From Streptomyces luteolifulvus (lineage in GTDB: Bacteria; Actinomycetota; Actinomycetes; Streptomycetales; Streptomycetaceae): a DNA stretch of 64,000 bases. Position 1 is the first letter of the stretch, and each line of letters starts with the position of its first letter. The DNA lies in the NCBI RefSeq assembly GCF_008806595.1, contig NZ_VZRB01000017.1, positions 1-64,000 on the forward strand, written 5' to 3'. Below, piece after piece: positions 35,090 through 42,790 of the stretch. The notes below the pieces were generated by a model. That model was not told the origin of the DNA, did no database searches, and saw nothing but the letters and a program-made list of their open reading frames with translations. The translations under genes and the position numbers were made by a program.

Positions 35090-36355
35090 ATGAACGATTG
35101 GCCCCAGGGATGGTCCGGCGACAACCGTGGCAACTACGGACGCGGCAACGCGAACGCACAGCCCGAGGGCGCGCGTGTGATGCGGCAGGTTCGCCGCGGT
35201 CCCGCGTCGCCTCCGTACGGCGGTGTGCCCCAGCAGCCGTCGTACGTCGACGGCCGGGGCCATGGCGGCTACGACGACACCGCCTACGACGACGGGTACG
35301 ACAACGGCTACAACACGGGCCAGGTCTACGGCTCGCCGGGCGGACCGGACGACCCGTCGGCCTACGGCCGGCCGGCGCCGAACTGGCGCCGCCGCTTCAA
35401 GGTGACCACGATCACACTGGTGACGGTGCTGGTCGTGACGACCGTCGCCACCTACTTCTGGGCCGACTCCAAGCTCAACCGTGAGGTCGACCTGTCGAAG
35501 GTCATCGACCGGCCCGAGGCGGGCGAGGGCACGAACTACCTGATCGTCGGCTCCGACAGCCGCGAGGGCATGTCGGCCGAGGACAAGAAGAAGCTGCACA
35601 CCGGCTCCGCCGAGGGCAAGCGCACGGACTCGATGATGATCCTGCACGTCGGCGACAACGGCGACACGCTGATCTCGCTGCCGCGCGACTCGGACGTGGA
35701 GATACCGTCGTTCGTCGGCTCGGAGTCGGGCAAGACGTACAAGGGGACGGGCCGGCACACGAAGCTGAACGCCGCGTACGCGGAGGACGGCCCCGAACTG
35801 CTGGTGCGCACCGTCGAGTTCAACACCGGGCTGTACATCGACCACTACGTGGAGATCGGCTTCGCCGGCTTCGCGAACATCGTGGACGCGGTCGGCGGCG
35901 TCGAGATCGACATCCCGAAGGCCTTCAAGGACAAGAAGTCCGGCGCGGACTTCCAGGCGGGCAAGCAGACCCTCAACGGCGAGGAGTCCCTCGCCTTCGT
36001 CCGCACCCGCTACGCGTTCGCCCGCTCCGACCTCGACCGCACGAAGAACCAGCAGAAGTTCCTCGCCGCCCTGGCCAACCAGGTCGCCACCCCGGGCACG
36101 CTCCTCAACCCCTTCAAGCTGTACCCGACCATGGGCGCCGGCCTGGACTCCCTGATCGTCGACAAGGACATGAGCCTGTACAACCTGGCGTCCATGTTCT
36201 TCGCGATGAAGGGCGTCAACAGCGGCGACGGCAAGTCGATGAACATGCCGATCTCCGGCTCCTCCGGCGGCAACCTCGTCTGGGACAAGGCGAAGGTCAA
36301 GACGCTGGTGAGCCAGCTGAAGAACGACGAGACGGTGACCGTCTCGGACAACTGA
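35090..36355 (+). CDS. LCP family glycopolymer transferase 5
   Basis: This 421-residue protein has a cytoplasmic N-terminus (1-100) rich in Gly, Tyr and Asp (YDDTAYDDGYDNGYNTGQ), a helix (VTTITLVTVLVVTTVATYFW) and an LCP domain: TNYLIVGSDSREGMSAEDK, TDSMMILHV, ISLPRDSDVEIP, KLNAAYAEDGPELLVRTVEFNTGLYIDHYVEIGF, AVGGVEIDIPKAF and AFVRTRYAFARSDLDRTKNQQKF. There is no LytR_C domain. It keeps the classical KLNAAYA motif and may be the ancestral LCP of the locus. ATG 35090 has only GGGG upstream. Confidence 0.93.
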   Translation: MNDWPQGWSGDNRGNYGRGNANAQPEGARVMRQVRRGPASPPYGGVPQQPSYVDGRGHGGYDDTAYDDGYDNGYNTGQVYGSPGGPDDPSAYGRPAPNWRRRFKVTTITLVTVLVVTTVATYFWADSKLNREVDLSKVIDRPEAGEGTNYLIVGSDSREGMSAEDKKKLHTGSAEGKRTDSMMILHVGDNGDTLISLPRDSDVEIPSFVGSESGKTYKGTGRHTKLNAAYAEDGPELLVRTVEFNTGLYIDHYVEIGFAGFANIVDAVGGVEIDIPKAFKDKKSGADFQAGKQTLNGEESLAFVRTRYAFARSDLDRTKNQQKFLAALANQVATPGTLLNPFKLYPTMGAGLDSLIVDKDMSLYNLASMFFAMKGVNSGDGKSMNMPISGSSGGNLVWDKAKVKTLVSQLKNDETVTVSDN

Positions 36356-36373
36356 GCCGGCCTCGGCGGTGGG

Positions 36374-36964
36374 TCAGGCCGCCGGAGACCATCCGGTCGC
36401 GGCGGCCCACTCCTCCGCCACCACGATGATCAGGTCGACCACCGGGTCCTTGACGTCGGTGTAGGTGCCGATGTCGGGGACCGTGCCGGCCACGACGAGC
36501 TTGAAGGCCGCGTACGCCGGTACGGCCTCGGGGTGCGCGCGGAACCAGTCGCGGAAGAGCAGCGCGAGCCGTTCGTTCGGGGAACCGGTGCGGCGGACGT
36601 GCAGATTGACGTCGCCGTCCGGGTGCCCTCGGCGCGCCCAGCACCGCTTCGTCCAGAGCGCCGGATCGTCGTTCCGGCCGGCCGGGACATGGTCCTGGCG
36701 GTACGGCGTCGTCTGGAAGCCGCGGTGCGCGAGCGGTGCCTCGAAGGCCGCGGCGGCCGCCTCCAGACCGGCCACGCTCACCTGGAGGTCGTAGACCGGC
36801 TTGGCCGCCATGCCGGGAACGGCCGTACTGCCGATGTGCTCGACGCCAACGGCCAACGGCCCGAGGGCGGCCCGCAGTTCGGCCGCCAGCGCCCGGCCTC
36901 GCACCTGCCAGGCGGGGTCGGGAGCCAGGACGACGGGACGCGCGGAGGCGGTGCCGGGCTTCAT
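36374..36964 (-). CDS. GrpB/UPF0157 family protein
   Basis: This 196-residue cytoplasmic protein of the nucleotidyltransferase-like GrpB family has the conserved block VEHIGSTAVPGMAAKPVYDLQV (about 41-62), the DVNLHVRR strand, then ERLALLFRDWFRAHPEAVPAYAAFK. Some family members are fused to dephospho-CoA kinase in actinobacteria; the reaction of stand-alone forms is unknown. Its ATG overlaps the stop of the methyltransferase gene (ATGA, 36961-36964), so they are co-translated. Confidence 0.9.
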   Translation of the reverse strand: MKPGTASARPVVLAPDPAWQVRGRALAAELRAALGPLAVGVEHIGSTAVPGMAAKPVYDLQVSVAGLEAAAAAFEAPLAHRGFQTTPYRQDHVPAGRNDDPALWTKRCWARRGHPDGDVNLHVRRTGSPNERLALLFRDWFRAHPEAVPAYAAFKLVVAGTVPDIGTYTDVKDPVVDLIIVVAEEWAAATGWSPAA

Positions 36965-37821
36965 CCGGCCGAGTGTACGGGCGCCGACGGGACCGCCTCG
37001 ACCGCTCCCCAGGCCAGCAGTGCGACATGCGGCAGGGTCAACTCCCCTACCTCGTCGGCGAATTCAGCACTCAGCCGCTCGTACTCGTCCCGGATCCGCC
37101 GCGCGGTCTCCCGCTCCTGCGAGGTGACGACATGGCCGACGGTGGCGATCCCGGCGGCCGCACCGCCCCACCACTCCTCGACCGTCGTCCGGTGGTCCCA
37201 GTCGAGTTCAGTCGCCTCCGCCGCCACAAACCCTGCCCCGCCCAGCAGTTGGGCGACCCCCTGCGGCGTACGGACGAAGTCCTCGCCGGCATCCAGCCGC
37301 GGCAGATACGCCGGCGGCACGGAGCCGCCCGCCGCACAGGCCCGCCCGAGCAGGTCCTGCCCGGCGCCGCGCCGCGCGCCCCACAGCGTCAGCGCGATCC
37401 GTCCGCCGGGCCGCAGCACCCGCCGCAGCTCCGCGAGCACGGCACGCGGACGTCCGACGTGGTTGAGCACGAAGTTGCCGACCACGGCATCGAACTCGCC
37501 GTCCGCAAAAGGAAGTTCCGGCAGTACGGCACCCACGGCGTCGACCCCGCGCGCCCGCGCCGCCGCCACCATCCCGGCAGCGGCATCCACGGCCCGGACC
37601 CGCGCCCCACGCCCCTGAGCCACCACGGCCGCTGTCCCCGTCCCGGTCCCGGCATCGAGGACATACGTCCCCTCCCCCACGCCCGCCGCATCCAGCAGCG
37701 CCCCCACCGGATGGGCACACAGCCGCCCGAAACTCCCCGCATACGCCTGTGCCCGCCCGGCCCAGGCCCCCCGCTCGAAGGCATCGAAGGCCTCCGTCGC
37801 ACCCGTCGCGTCCGTCGTCAT
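36961..37821 (-). CDS. class I SAM-dependent methyltransferase
   Basis: This 286-residue Rossmann-fold methyltransferase has motif I YVLDAGTGTGTAAVVAQ (about 53-69), the acidic loop ending motif II VRAVDAAAGMVAAAR, motif IV FADGEFDAVVGNFVLNHV and the post-motif AELRRVLRPGGRIALTLWG. The class is UbiE/COQ5-like; the substrate is unknown. The start is ATG 37821 (MTTDATGATEAFDAF); a longer frame to 37872 lacks a ribosome site. It is upstream of and coupled to the GrpB gene. Confidence 0.88.
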   Translation of the reverse strand: MTTDATGATEAFDAFERGAWAGRAQAYAGSFGRLCAHPVGALLDAAGVGEGTYVLDAGTGTGTAAVVAQGRGARVRAVDAAAGMVAAARARGVDAVGAVLPELPFADGEFDAVVGNFVLNHVGRPRAVLAELRRVLRPGGRIALTLWGARRGAGQDLLGRACAAGGSVPPAYLPRLDAGEDFVRTPQGVAQLLGGAGFVAAEATELDWDHRTTVEEWWGGAAAGIATVGHVVTSQERETARRIRDEYERLSAEFADEVGELTLPHVALLAWGAVEAVPSAPVHSAG

Positions 37822-37883
37822 GAGCCCAGCCTGTCGCACCAAGACAGCCTGGTCGCGGGCGGGGTCGCGCACTCGCCGACGTG

Positions 37884-37914
37884 TTCGAGGGCACCCGGAG
37901 AGGGTGCCCTCGAA
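37884..37914 (-). terminator. terminator after copper-storage gene
   Basis: A perfect 13-bp inverted repeat (TTCGAGGGCACCC / GGGTGCCCTCGAA) with a 5-base loop lies 15 bases past the stop codon. Confidence 0.85.
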
Positions 37915-37929
37915 ACGTTCAGGCAGGGG

Positions 37930-38289
37930 TCACATCGTGGCGCCCGCCATGGTGCGGCAGCTCGCTGCGCAGCGGCGACACGCTTCCGCACAGCGCATCA
38001 TCTGGGGATCGTCCGGCATGGACATACACGCCTCGGCGCACATCTCGCACGCCTTGGCGCACATCGCGCACATCTCGGCCGACATCGGCGAGCGGCGCAT
38101 CATCATGTCCGCGCATATACGGGTCATCTCGGAGCAGTCCATGAGCGCGCGCATGATCTGCATCTGGGCCTGACCGCCCATCTGCATGCAGGAGCTCATG
38201 GTCTCCTCGCAGATGCTGTGGCATGACATGCACGCCTCGACGCAGTCCTGCATCTCCTTGCTCATCGGGGTCGCGGTGGGCTGCTGCAT
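37930..38289 (-). CDS. Csp-type four-helix-bundle copper-storage protein
   Basis: This 119-residue protein has 16 cysteines (16, 20, 23, 27, 34, 52, 59, 74, 77, 81, 84, 88, 100, 104, 107, 111) and about 24 methionines. The CxxxC/CxxC spacing along amphipathic helices (CVEACMSCHSIC, CAMCAKACEMCAEAC, CAEACRRCAASC) is that of cytosolic Csp3-like proteins, which line the bundle core with thiols to bind many Cu(I). No signal peptide is present, so it should act in the cytoplasm. AGGAGG precedes ATG 38289. It has its own terminator and no copper regulator beside it. Confidence 0.92.
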   Translation of the reverse strand: MQQPTATPMSKEMQDCVEACMSCHSICEETMSSCMQMGGQAQMQIMRALMDCSEMTRICADMMMRRSPMSAEMCAMCAKACEMCAEACMSMPDDPQMMRCAEACRRCAASCRTMAGATM

Positions 38290-38407
38290 GGCTCCTCCTG
38301 GAGGGTGAGGGGGCCCGGACCGGGCCTGTGCCCTTCCGTCCTACGCCCACCGGCCCCTGTCCGCCACAGGAGGGACACCATGTCTTCCGTACGGGTGGAC
38401 CGCCGCG

Positions 38408-39565
38408 CTACGGCAGGTTCCGCGCCATCACGATCCGCTGGACCTGGTTCGTGCCTTCGTATATCTGCGTGATCTTCGCGTCGCGCATCATCCGCTCGAC
38501 CGGGTAGTCACGGGTGTAGCCGTAGCCGCCCAGCAGCTGCACCGCGTCCGTCGTGACCTCCATCGCCACGTCCGACGCGAAGCACTTCGCGGCGGCGCCC
38601 TGGAAGGTGAGGTCGCTGTCGCCGCGCTCGGACTTGGCGGCCGCCGCGTACGTCAGCTGGCGGGCGGCCTCGACCTTCATGGCCATGTCGGCGAGCATGA
38701 ACTGGATGCCCTGGAAGTCGGCGATCGGCTTGCCGAACTGCTTGCGCTCGAGGACGTAGCCCTTGGCGTAGTCCAGGGCGCCCTGGGCGACGCCCAGCGC
38801 CTGCGCGGCGATCGTGATGCGGGTGTGGTCCAGGGTCTTCATCGCCGTCGCGAAGCCCGTGCCCTCCTCGCCGATCATGCGGTCCACCGGGATGCGGACG
38901 TTGTCGAGGTAGACCTCGCGGGTCGGGGAGCCCTTGATGCCGAGCTTCTTCTCGGGGGCACCGAAGGACACGCCCTCGTCCGACTTCTCCACGACGAAGG
39001 CGGAGATGCCCTTGCTGCGCTTGTCGGGGTCGGTGACCGCCATCACCGTGTAGTACTCGGAGACGCCCGCGTTGGTGATCCAGCGCTTCACACCGTTGAG
39101 GACGTAGTGGTCGCCGTCGCGGACCGCCTTCGTCTTCATACCCGCCGCGTCGGAGCCCGCGTCCGGCTCGGAGAGGCAGTACGAGAACATCGCCTCGCCC
39201 TTGGCCAGCGGCGCCAGGTAGCGCTTCTTCAGGTCGTCGGAGCCGGAGAGGATCACCGGCAGCGAGCCCAGCTTGTTCACCGCGGGGATCAGGGAGGAGG
39301 ACACACAGGCGCGCGCGACCTCCTCGATCACGATCACCGTGGCCAGGGCGTCCGCGCCCGCGCCGCCGTACTCCTCGGGTACGTGCACGGCGTGCAGGTC
39401 GTTCGCGACCAGGGCGTCGAGCGCCTCCTGCGGGAAGCGGGCCTCCTCGTCCACTGCGGCGGCGTACGGCGCGATCTTCGCCTCGGCCAGCGAGCGGACG
39501 GCGTCACGGAGCATGTCGTGCTCCTCGGACGGGCGGTACAGGTCGAAGTCAGCCGATCCGGCCAA
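38408..39565 (-). CDS. acyl-CoA dehydrogenase
   Basis: This 385-residue FAD flavoenzyme oxidises acyl-CoA to the 2-enoyl thioester. It has the usual three-domain layout: LAEAKIAPYAAAVDEEARFP, SYCLSEPDAGSDAAGMKTKA and KRWITNAG (FAD site), then LERKQFGKPIADFQGIQFMLADMAMKV and the C-terminal LLGGYGYTRDYPVERMMRDAKITQIYEGTNQVQR, with Glu in YEGTN as catalytic base. The start is TTG 39565 (MAGSADFDLYRPSEEH), with GAGAG and GGAG upstream. It corresponds by position to M. tuberculosis fadE25 near purE/purK. Chain specificity, possibly short or branched, is unknown. Confidence 0.95.
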   Translation of the reverse strand: MAGSADFDLYRPSEEHDMLRDAVRSLAEAKIAPYAAAVDEEARFPQEALDALVANDLHAVHVPEEYGGAGADALATVIVIEEVARACVSSSLIPAVNKLGSLPVILSGSDDLKKRYLAPLAKGEAMFSYCLSEPDAGSDAAGMKTKAVRDGDHYVLNGVKRWITNAGVSEYYTVMAVTDPDKRSKGISAFVVEKSDEGVSFGAPEKKLGIKGSPTREVYLDNVRIPVDRMIGEEGTGFATAMKTLDHTRITIAAQALGVAQGALDYAKGYVLERKQFGKPIADFQGIQFMLADMAMKVEAARQLTYAAAAKSERGDSDLTFQGAAAKCFASDVAMEVTTDAVQLLGGYGYTRDYPVERMMRDAKITQIYEGTNQVQRIVMARNLP

Positions 39566-39605
39566 GGTCTCTCACGCTCCATAAGACGCTGCGATGCTGC
39601 GCTCA

Positions 39606-39652
39606 TTGATACTGGCGCTAATTACCGTTAAGTAACTCAAATTTTAAAGGTC
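39606..39652. promoter_or_regulatory. AT-rich divergent promoter region with palindromes
   Basis: This is one of the most AT-rich patches of the window. It contains TTAC-CGTTAA-GTAA (39622-39635) with an inner GTTA-AG-TAAC palindrome (39627-39636). A plus-strand TTGATA (39606) with TTAAGT 16 bases on could serve the UDP-glucose dehydrogenase gene, while minus-strand -10-like TATCAA (39606-39611) faces the acyl-CoA dehydrogenase gene. The palindrome overlaps both, as expected for a regulator site. Confidence 0.45.
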
Positions 39653-39771
39653 CGCCCACTCGAGTGATACGTGAGCTTGGCGACAGCGGGGAAGCTGCCC
39701 ACGGCGGGGCGCGGGCATGCCCGGACTATGCTCAGGCAGCGCACCTCAAGAACTCCCTCTCTGGAGCACCC

Positions 39772-41115
39772 ATGAGCCTCAAGATCACCGTGATCGGCAC
39801 CGGCTACCTCGGCGCCACGCACGCCGCGGCCATGGCCGAGCTCGGGTTCGAGGTCCTGGGGCTCGATGTCGTGCCCGAGAAGATCGAGATGCTGCAGCGG
39901 GGCGAGGTCCCCATGTTCGAGCCTGGTCTCGAGGAGCTCCTGCGCAAGCACGTGGCCGGGATCGAGGGCTCCAGCGGGCGGCTGCGGTTCACCATGGACT
40001 GGTCCGAGGTCGGGGCGTTCGGGGACGTCCACTTCGTCTGTGTGAACACCCCGCAGCGGCACGCCGAGTACGCCTGCGACATGTCGTACGTCGACTCCGC
40101 CATCGCCTCCCTCGCGCCCCATCTGAGGGGCCCCGCCCTCGTGGTCGGCAAGTCCACCGTGCCCGTCGGTTCCGCCGACCGTCTGGCCGCCTACCTCGTG
40201 GAGCACGCGCCCGCCGGCGGCGACGCCGAGCTGGCCTGGAACCCGGAGTTCCTGCGCGAGGGCTTCGCCGTCCAGGACACGCTGCACCCCGACCGGATCG
40301 TCGTCGGCGTCCGCAGCGAGCGGGCCGAGAAGCTGCTGCGGGACGTGTACGCGACGCCGATGGGCGAGGGCACGCCGTTCGTCGTCACCGACTTCCCGAC
40401 CGCGGAGCTGGTGAAGACGTCCGCGAACTCCTTCCTCGCCACCAAGATCTCCTTCATCAACGCCATGGCCGAGGTGTGCGAGGCCGCGGACGGCGATGTG
40501 GCGAAGCTCGCGGAGGCCATCGGGTACGACGACCGGATCGGGAAGAAGTTCCTGCGGGCCGGGATCGGCTTCGGCGGCGGCTGTCTGCCGAAGGACATCC
40601 GCGCCTTCATGGCGCGCGCCGGTGAATTGGGCGCCGACCAGGCGCTGACCTTCCTGCGCGAGATCGACTCGATCAACATGCGCCAGCGCGGGCAGATGGT
40701 GGAGCTCGCCCGGGACGTGCTGGGCGGCGGGCCGTTCCTCGGCAAGCGGGTCGCCGTGCTCGGCGCCACCTTCAAGCCCGACTCGGACGACGTCCGCGAC
40801 TCGCCGGCGCTCAACGTCGCCGGGCAGATCCATCTGCAGGGCGGGCAGGTCACGGTCTACGACCCCAAGGGCATGGACAACGCCCGCCGGCTCTTCCCGA
40901 CGCTCGGCTACGCCGACTCCGCGGTCGAGGCCGTGCGGGGCGCCGACGTCGTACTGCATCTGACCGAGTGGCGGGAGTTCCGCGAGCTGAACCCGGCGGC
41001 GTTGGGCGAGGTCGCGGCGGCCCGGGTCATCCTCGACGGGCGCAACGCGCTCGACCCGCAGCTGTGGCGGCGGGCCGGGTGGAGGTACCGGGCGATGGGA
41101 CGTCCTACCGCGTGA
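39772..41115 (+). CDS. UDP-glucose 6-dehydrogenase family
   Basis: This 447-residue NAD-dependent enzyme oxidises UDP-glucose (or a related UDP-sugar) to the uronate. The N-terminal Rossmann motif is VIGTGYLGATHAAAMAELGFEVLGLDV; VGKSTVPVGSADRL and WNPEFLREGFAVQD follow. The ELVKTSANSFLATKISFINAMAE helix has the active-site Lys and Asn, and the catalytic Cys sits in GFGGGCLPKDIRAF. The C-terminal UDP-binding domain holds GATFKPDSDDVRDSPAL. ATG 39772 has CTGGAGCACCC upstream. The product UDP-glucuronate could supply wall or capsule glycans made by neighbours. Confidence 0.95.
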   Translation: MSLKITVIGTGYLGATHAAAMAELGFEVLGLDVVPEKIEMLQRGEVPMFEPGLEELLRKHVAGIEGSSGRLRFTMDWSEVGAFGDVHFVCVNTPQRHAEYACDMSYVDSAIASLAPHLRGPALVVGKSTVPVGSADRLAAYLVEHAPAGGDAELAWNPEFLREGFAVQDTLHPDRIVVGVRSERAEKLLRDVYATPMGEGTPFVVTDFPTAELVKTSANSFLATKISFINAMAEVCEAADGDVAKLAEAIGYDDRIGKKFLRAGIGFGGGCLPKDIRAFMARAGELGADQALTFLREIDSINMRQRGQMVELARDVLGGGPFLGKRVAVLGATFKPDSDDVRDSPALNVAGQIHLQGGQVTVYDPKGMDNARRLFPTLGYADSAVEAVRGADVVLHLTEWREFRELNPAALGEVAAARVILDGRNALDPQLWRRAGWRYRAMGRPTA

Positions 41116-41179
41116 GGCCGTCCCGCTCGGGGGAACCCCGGTACGGACCCGGCACGACGCCGGCATGGCCCCGGCATCG

Positions 41180-41228
41180 GGTGGGCGCCGCTCCGGCCGG
41201 GGCTCAGCCGGCCGGAGCGGCGCCCACC
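41180..41228. terminator. bidirectional terminator, perfect 21-bp inverted repeat
   Basis: Positions 41180-41200 and 41208-41228 are perfect inverted complements (arm starts GGTGGGCGCCGC) around a 7-base loop, between the convergent UDP-glucose dehydrogenase and CGNR genes. The rest of the 240-base gap holds CT-rich degenerate repeats of CAGCCCTTCAC-type blocks (41307-41354), nothing else. Confidence 0.9.
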
Positions 41229-41354
41229 CCATTGTCCACGTCTCCCCCACGCTTCGGGAATCGCTTGCCGAAGGTCGGTGCTCGGGCCAGGTCACCGGTC
41301 GGTCCCTCAGCCCTTCACCTCCTTCGCCCCTGAGCCCTTCACTCCCTCAGCGCC

Positions 41355-41858
41355 TCAGTCCTTCGCCCGGTAGCGCCGCATCTTGGCGCGTGCGCCGCAC
41401 ACCTGCATCGAGCACCAGCGGCCGCGGCCGGCCGGGCTGCGGTCGTAGTACGCCCAGTGGCAGGTCACGGACTCGCAGGCCTTCAGCCGCGTCCAGGTGC
41501 CCGCGACCAGGGCCTCGGCAACGGCCGCCGCGACACGGGAGGGCAGCGGGCCCCGGTCGGCGGGGGTGAGCAGCGCGGAGCCGTCCTGTTCGTCGACCGC
41601 CACGACCAGCGGCGCGCCCGCCAGCAGCTGCCCGAGCGGGGTCACCTCGCGGTGCGGCGGATGGCCGGCGTGGGCGAGCAGTACGGCGCGCAGTGACTCG
41701 CGCAGTTCCCGCGCGGCCGGCAGGTCGCCCTCCGTGAGCCCGAACCGTGCCCGGCCGTCCGCCGTGTCGAACGAGTCGGCGCCCGACTCGATGTCCAGCG
41801 TGTTCACCAGGGACTCGACCAGAGCCAGGGCTCCCGGCGCGGGCGATCTCTCACTCAT
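41355..41858 (-). CDS. CGNR zinc-finger (ABATE domain) probable regulator
   Basis: This 167-residue protein has an N-terminal ABATE-type helical region (ALALVESLVNTLDIE, then helices to ~110). The C-terminal CGNR zinc finger is CESVTCHWAYYDRSPAGRGRWCSMQVCGARAKMRRY, four Cys ligands with a CGAR variant of CGNR. The family is thought to be stress-responsive transcription regulators. It is divergent from two VOC genes across a symmetric GTTACC/GGTAAC array, supporting local control of itself and those genes. The ribosome site GGAAGG lies about 11 bases from ATG 41858. Confidence 0.88.
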   Translation of the reverse strand: MSERSPAPGALALVESLVNTLDIESGADSFDTADGRARFGLTEGDLPAARELRESLRAVLLAHAGHPPHREVTPLGQLLAGAPLVVAVDEQDGSALLTPADRGPLPSRVAAAVAEALVAGTWTRLKACESVTCHWAYYDRSPAGRGRWCSMQVCGARAKMRRYRAKD

Positions 41859-41891
41859 GGCTGCACGCTACCTTCCGAATCCTCTTGCGAC

Positions 41892-41951
41892 GTTACCTCC
41901 AATGCAGGAGCATGAGGTAACGGTTACCAGCTAATTGCGTCTGCCGGTAAC
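41892..41951. promoter_or_regulatory. symmetric GTTACC/GGTAAC operator array
   Basis: Four half-sites lie in the 137-base divergent gap: GTTACC (41892-41897), GGTAAC (41916-41921), GTTACC (41923-41928) and GGTAAC (41946-41951). The middle two form a perfect palindrome with one central base; the outer two sit 18 and 17 bases away in mirrored orientation. A further inverted pair CTCC-N6-GGAG (41897-41910) lies between. This looks like a dimer or tetramer operator for the adjacent CGNR protein; binding is inferred. Confidence 0.7.
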
Positions 41952-41995
41952 TGACCTCATCGAGATCACCGACCGCATCGACCAAGGAGAACGTC

Positions 41996-42355
41996 ATGGC
42001 ACTCGCGAAACTCGGCGTCGTCGTCCTGGACTGCCCCGACCCCCGCGCGCTCGCCGGTTTCTACGCCGAGGTGGTGGGCGGCACCGTCGAGGGCGGCGGG
42101 GACTGGGTGGACCTGAAGGTGCCCGGCGGACAGCCGCTGGCGTTCCAGGCCGCGCCCGGGTATGTGGCACCGAAGTGGCCCGCGCCCGACGCCTCGCAGC
42201 AGTTCCATCTGGACCTGGTCGTCGACGACCTCGACGCGGCCGAGAAGGGGGTGCTCGCGCTCGGCGCGAAGCCGCTGGACACGGAGGACCGCTCACGCGG
42301 CTGGCGGGTTTACGCGGATCCGGCGGGGCACCCGTTCTGCCTCTGCGCCTGCTGA
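41996..42355 (+). CDS. VOC/glyoxalase-like protein 1
   Basis: This 119-residue single-module vicinal-oxygen-chelate protein has VVLDCPDPRALAGFYAEVVGG, WVDLKVPGGQPLAFQAAPGYV, QQFHLDLVVDDLDAAEKGVLALGAKPL and WRVYADPAGHPFCLC. The fold supports dioxygenases, glyoxalases and resistance proteins; no assigned substrate fits. AAGGAG lies upstream of ATG 41996. It is paired with a paralogue 15 bases downstream and divergent from the CGNR gene. Confidence 0.9.
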   Translation: MALAKLGVVVLDCPDPRALAGFYAEVVGGTVEGGGDWVDLKVPGGQPLAFQAAPGYVAPKWPAPDASQQFHLDLVVDDLDAAEKGVLALGAKPLDTEDRSRGWRVYADPAGHPFCLCAC

Positions 42356-42370
42356 GCCGGGAGGAACCTC

Positions 42371-42766
42371 ATGGCGTCGTCCGTGGCCCGTCTGCGTTCC
42401 GTCGTCCTCGACTGCCCCGACCCGCTCGCGCTCGCGGCCTTCTACGCGGGGGTCGCGGGCGGTACGCCGCAGGCCGAGGACGACGACTGGGTGGTGCTCC
42501 AGGTCCCCGGCGGGCCACGGCTGGCCTTCCAGCGGGCGCCCGGTCTCACCCCGCCGGAGTGGCCGCGGGCGGACCGGAACTCACAGCAGTTCCATCTCGA
42601 CTTCGCCGCCGGGTCCACCTGGGAGGAGATGGACGCGGCGCACGAGAGGGTACTGACGCTGGGCGCACGGCCACTGGACCTGGAGGACCGCGAGAAGAAG
42701 GACTTCCGGGTGTACGCCGATCCGGCGGGGCACCCGTTCTGCTTGTGCAGGATCGACGACCCCTGA
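42371..42766 (+). CDS. VOC/glyoxalase-like protein 2
   Basis: This 131-residue paralogue of the preceding gene has the same landmarks (VVLDCPDPLALAAFYAGVAGG, QVPGGPRLAFQRAPGL, QQFHLDFAAG, VYADPAGHPFCLC). GGAGGAACCTC precedes ATG 42371, so it is expressed from the same transcript. The pair could heterodimerise, since VOC proteins commonly build active sites between modules. Substrate unknown. Confidence 0.9.
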   Translation: MASSVARLRSVVLDCPDPLALAAFYAGVAGGTPQAEDDDWVVLQVPGGPRLAFQRAPGLTPPEWPRADRNSQQFHLDFAAGSTWEEMDAAHERVLTLGARPLDLEDREKKDFRVYADPAGHPFCLCRIDDP

Positions 42767-42790
42767 ACGAGGCACCTGTCCGGCGTCCCG

